Source: Brasenia schreberi (Eukaryota > Streptophyta > Magnoliopsida > Nymphaeales > Cabombaceae). From it: a stretch of DNA of 64,000 nucleotides. A program made the translations under genes and the position numbers. Below are positions 62,835-64,000 of the stretch, piece after piece. Positions within the stretch are counted from its first letter, which is position 1. Every line of letters starts with the position of its first letter. The DNA is taken from NCBI GenBank assembly GCA_036023115.1, contig JAYKKT010000089.1, positions 8,311,001 through 8,375,000 of the forward strand, in the 5' to 3' direction. The notes beneath the pieces were generated by a model, which was not told the DNA's origin, made no database searches, and saw only the letters and a list, made by a program, of their open reading frames with translations.

Positions 62835-63171
62835 CTACCCAGACGCCCGATCGTGACGGGTATTATAGAATCTGGACAGACGACCCGTTGCGGGCTTTGA
62901 TTGAACGGGCTTCTTGCGCAGCTCACAGATCTCTTGAACAAGCGGAATATGAACCAGGATCAGTTTCCACGCAGCTACCCATCCTGAAAATCGCGTCACC
63001 CACAAAGCTTTTCTCTTCAAATTATATCATCCAAGAAGAAGAAGAAGAGGAGGAGGAAAAACTCAAAAGTAAAGGAAAAGGAAGCTTACCTGCGATAATA
63101 AGCGCAAAAACGAAGAAGATAGCGAGTAAGGGACGAAATACCCACAGAGAGACGGCATCCCACGGAGACAT
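62835..63171 (-). CDS. Small conserved single-pass membrane protein (76 aa)
   Basis: Minus-strand exons 63,171-63,090 and 62,983-62,835 are separated by a 106-bp GT-AG intron (CGCAG/GTAAGC ... TTTTCAG/GA) and give 231 nt, 76 aa. The protein begins MSPWDAVSLWVFRPLL, has one hydrophobic segment (about residues 8-30, LLAIFFVFALIIAGW), then WKLILVHIPLVQEI and a basic tail with LRKKPVQSKPATGRLSRFY. The shape suggests a type of short plant membrane protein I have seen only as uncharacterised, with the basic tail probably cytosolic. It is too short and too split to be seen as a single frame. The phase, splice sites and amphipathic helix argue for a real gene. No function is assigned. Confidence 0.8.
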
Positions 63172-63336
63172 CTCTATCTCCCCCGCTCTGTTTTTATGTA
63201 CATATTTACAGTAATATATCCTCCCCCCGCGCCTCTCTCTCTCTCTCTCTCTCTCCTCTTAGGGCGGTTTAGGGCGGCGGATTCGAGATCAGGGTTGGTC
63301 TTAGATTTAAATGCAAATAACGTAATTACCCTCTTT

Positions 63337-63373
<37 letters not shown>

Positions 63374-64000
63374 ATAGAGAGAGACTGAGAGGGAGAGTTA
63401 ATTGCATAATGATGTGTTTGGTACATAATATTCTACAAGCATTTTCACGGTTCGAAGTTTAAAATCAACGGTAATCTTATACAAACATCTTCACACTCCG
63501 ATCATTGACATCAACATAAAATTTTGAGTCAAATATATCATTAAGCTTATATAAATAAATAAATGTATTACCGTTGAGATTGAATGATTATGCAAAGTAA
63601 TTCGAACATGTATAAATCTAAAGTTATTTGAATTTTTAATATCGATCTTTTATATATATAAAGAGAGTTATTGGACCCTCTATAATACATAGTTGTTAGA
63701 CTCTTCCCGTCACTTGAGCTGCTAATTGATACTCGTTACTTTATGTTTTACGTTTTTTAATGTATGAATATAATTAGATTGCTTTATTTATTTTTTCAAA
63801 TCTTTTTATTTTATATTCATGTCACTCAAAAGCAATGAATGAATATGAAAAACATATGAACAATAGGCATGATATGATTTTCTTATATATATAAATTTAT
63901 ATTTATATTATGTGCATAAGAAAATACTAAAAGTTTCAGATAGCAACCATATGAACTATGAAAAGGTGCAAGGTGACCTACCCGGTTTAAAACTAGCCTC
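63172..64000. other. Upstream region of the small membrane-protein gene
   Basis: GATATATTAC on the minus strand (63,211-63,220) is a possible TATA box about 45 bp before the start codon. (CT)n runs lie at 63,233-63,256 and 63,337-63,362. From 63,400 to the end the sequence is AT-rich and no gene is visible. Confidence 0.5.

Overview
The window is nuclear DNA of a flowering plant. It is AT-rich and dominated by decayed retrotransposons and simple repeats. The genes are spliced with GT-AG introns, and each belongs to a plant or eukaryotic family. I cannot name the species. Nothing points to a bacterial, organellar or viral origin, and I see no CRISPR, operon or defence locus.

Four protein-coding genes can be rebuilt with every intron phase closing: (1) 33,721-36,046 (+), a five-exon TSJT1 / aluminium-induced (DUF3700, YGL-LRDR) protein of 236 aa; (2) 40,703-45,399 (-), a four-exon trichome-birefringence-like (TBL/DUF231) polysaccharide O-acetyltransferase of 435 or 431 aa; (3) 54,379-56,542 (+), a two-coding-exon alpha-crystallin-domain protein of the IDM2/IDM3 type, 417 aa; (4) 62,835-63,171 (-), a two-exon 76-aa single-pass membrane protein of unknown function. 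They are separate, unrelated transcription units. A short exon-like stretch at 59,431-59,553 (+) is unassigned.

The first 33 kb has no gene I can support. In order it holds a ~93-bp tandem repeat; a ~0.4-kb segment present twice (3.7 and 9.0 kb) on either side of a nearly full-length but dead RTE-clade LINE; a hAT-like element with an 8-bp duplication; an LTR remnant with its polypurine tract; a second RTE LINE (minus) carrying a nested 474-bp solo LTR; an L1-clade LINE fragment; a ~3.2-kb array of ~165-bp diverged satellite units (18.3-21.5 kb); a minus-strand Ty3/gypsy 3' end with an integrase chromodomain; MITE-like segments; and a U2 snRNA pseudogene.

The right half carries the genes, interspersed with two tRNA-derived SINE families (several copies with clear target-site duplications), RTE fragments including a 259-bp internally deleted copy between 24-bp duplications, a gypsy gag-protease remnant (50.3-52.2 kb), a second hAT-like element (60.5 kb) and long CT/AT/GT microsatellites.

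I found no convincing new biochemical system. The items most worth a second look are the SINE family, the RTE-derived short element, the nucleosome-length satellite, the nested solo LTR, the orphan exon at 59.4 kb and the 76-aa membrane protein. All coordinates were read by eye; gene exon limits are exact where splice sites are quoted, and repeat borders are approximate unless a duplication is given.
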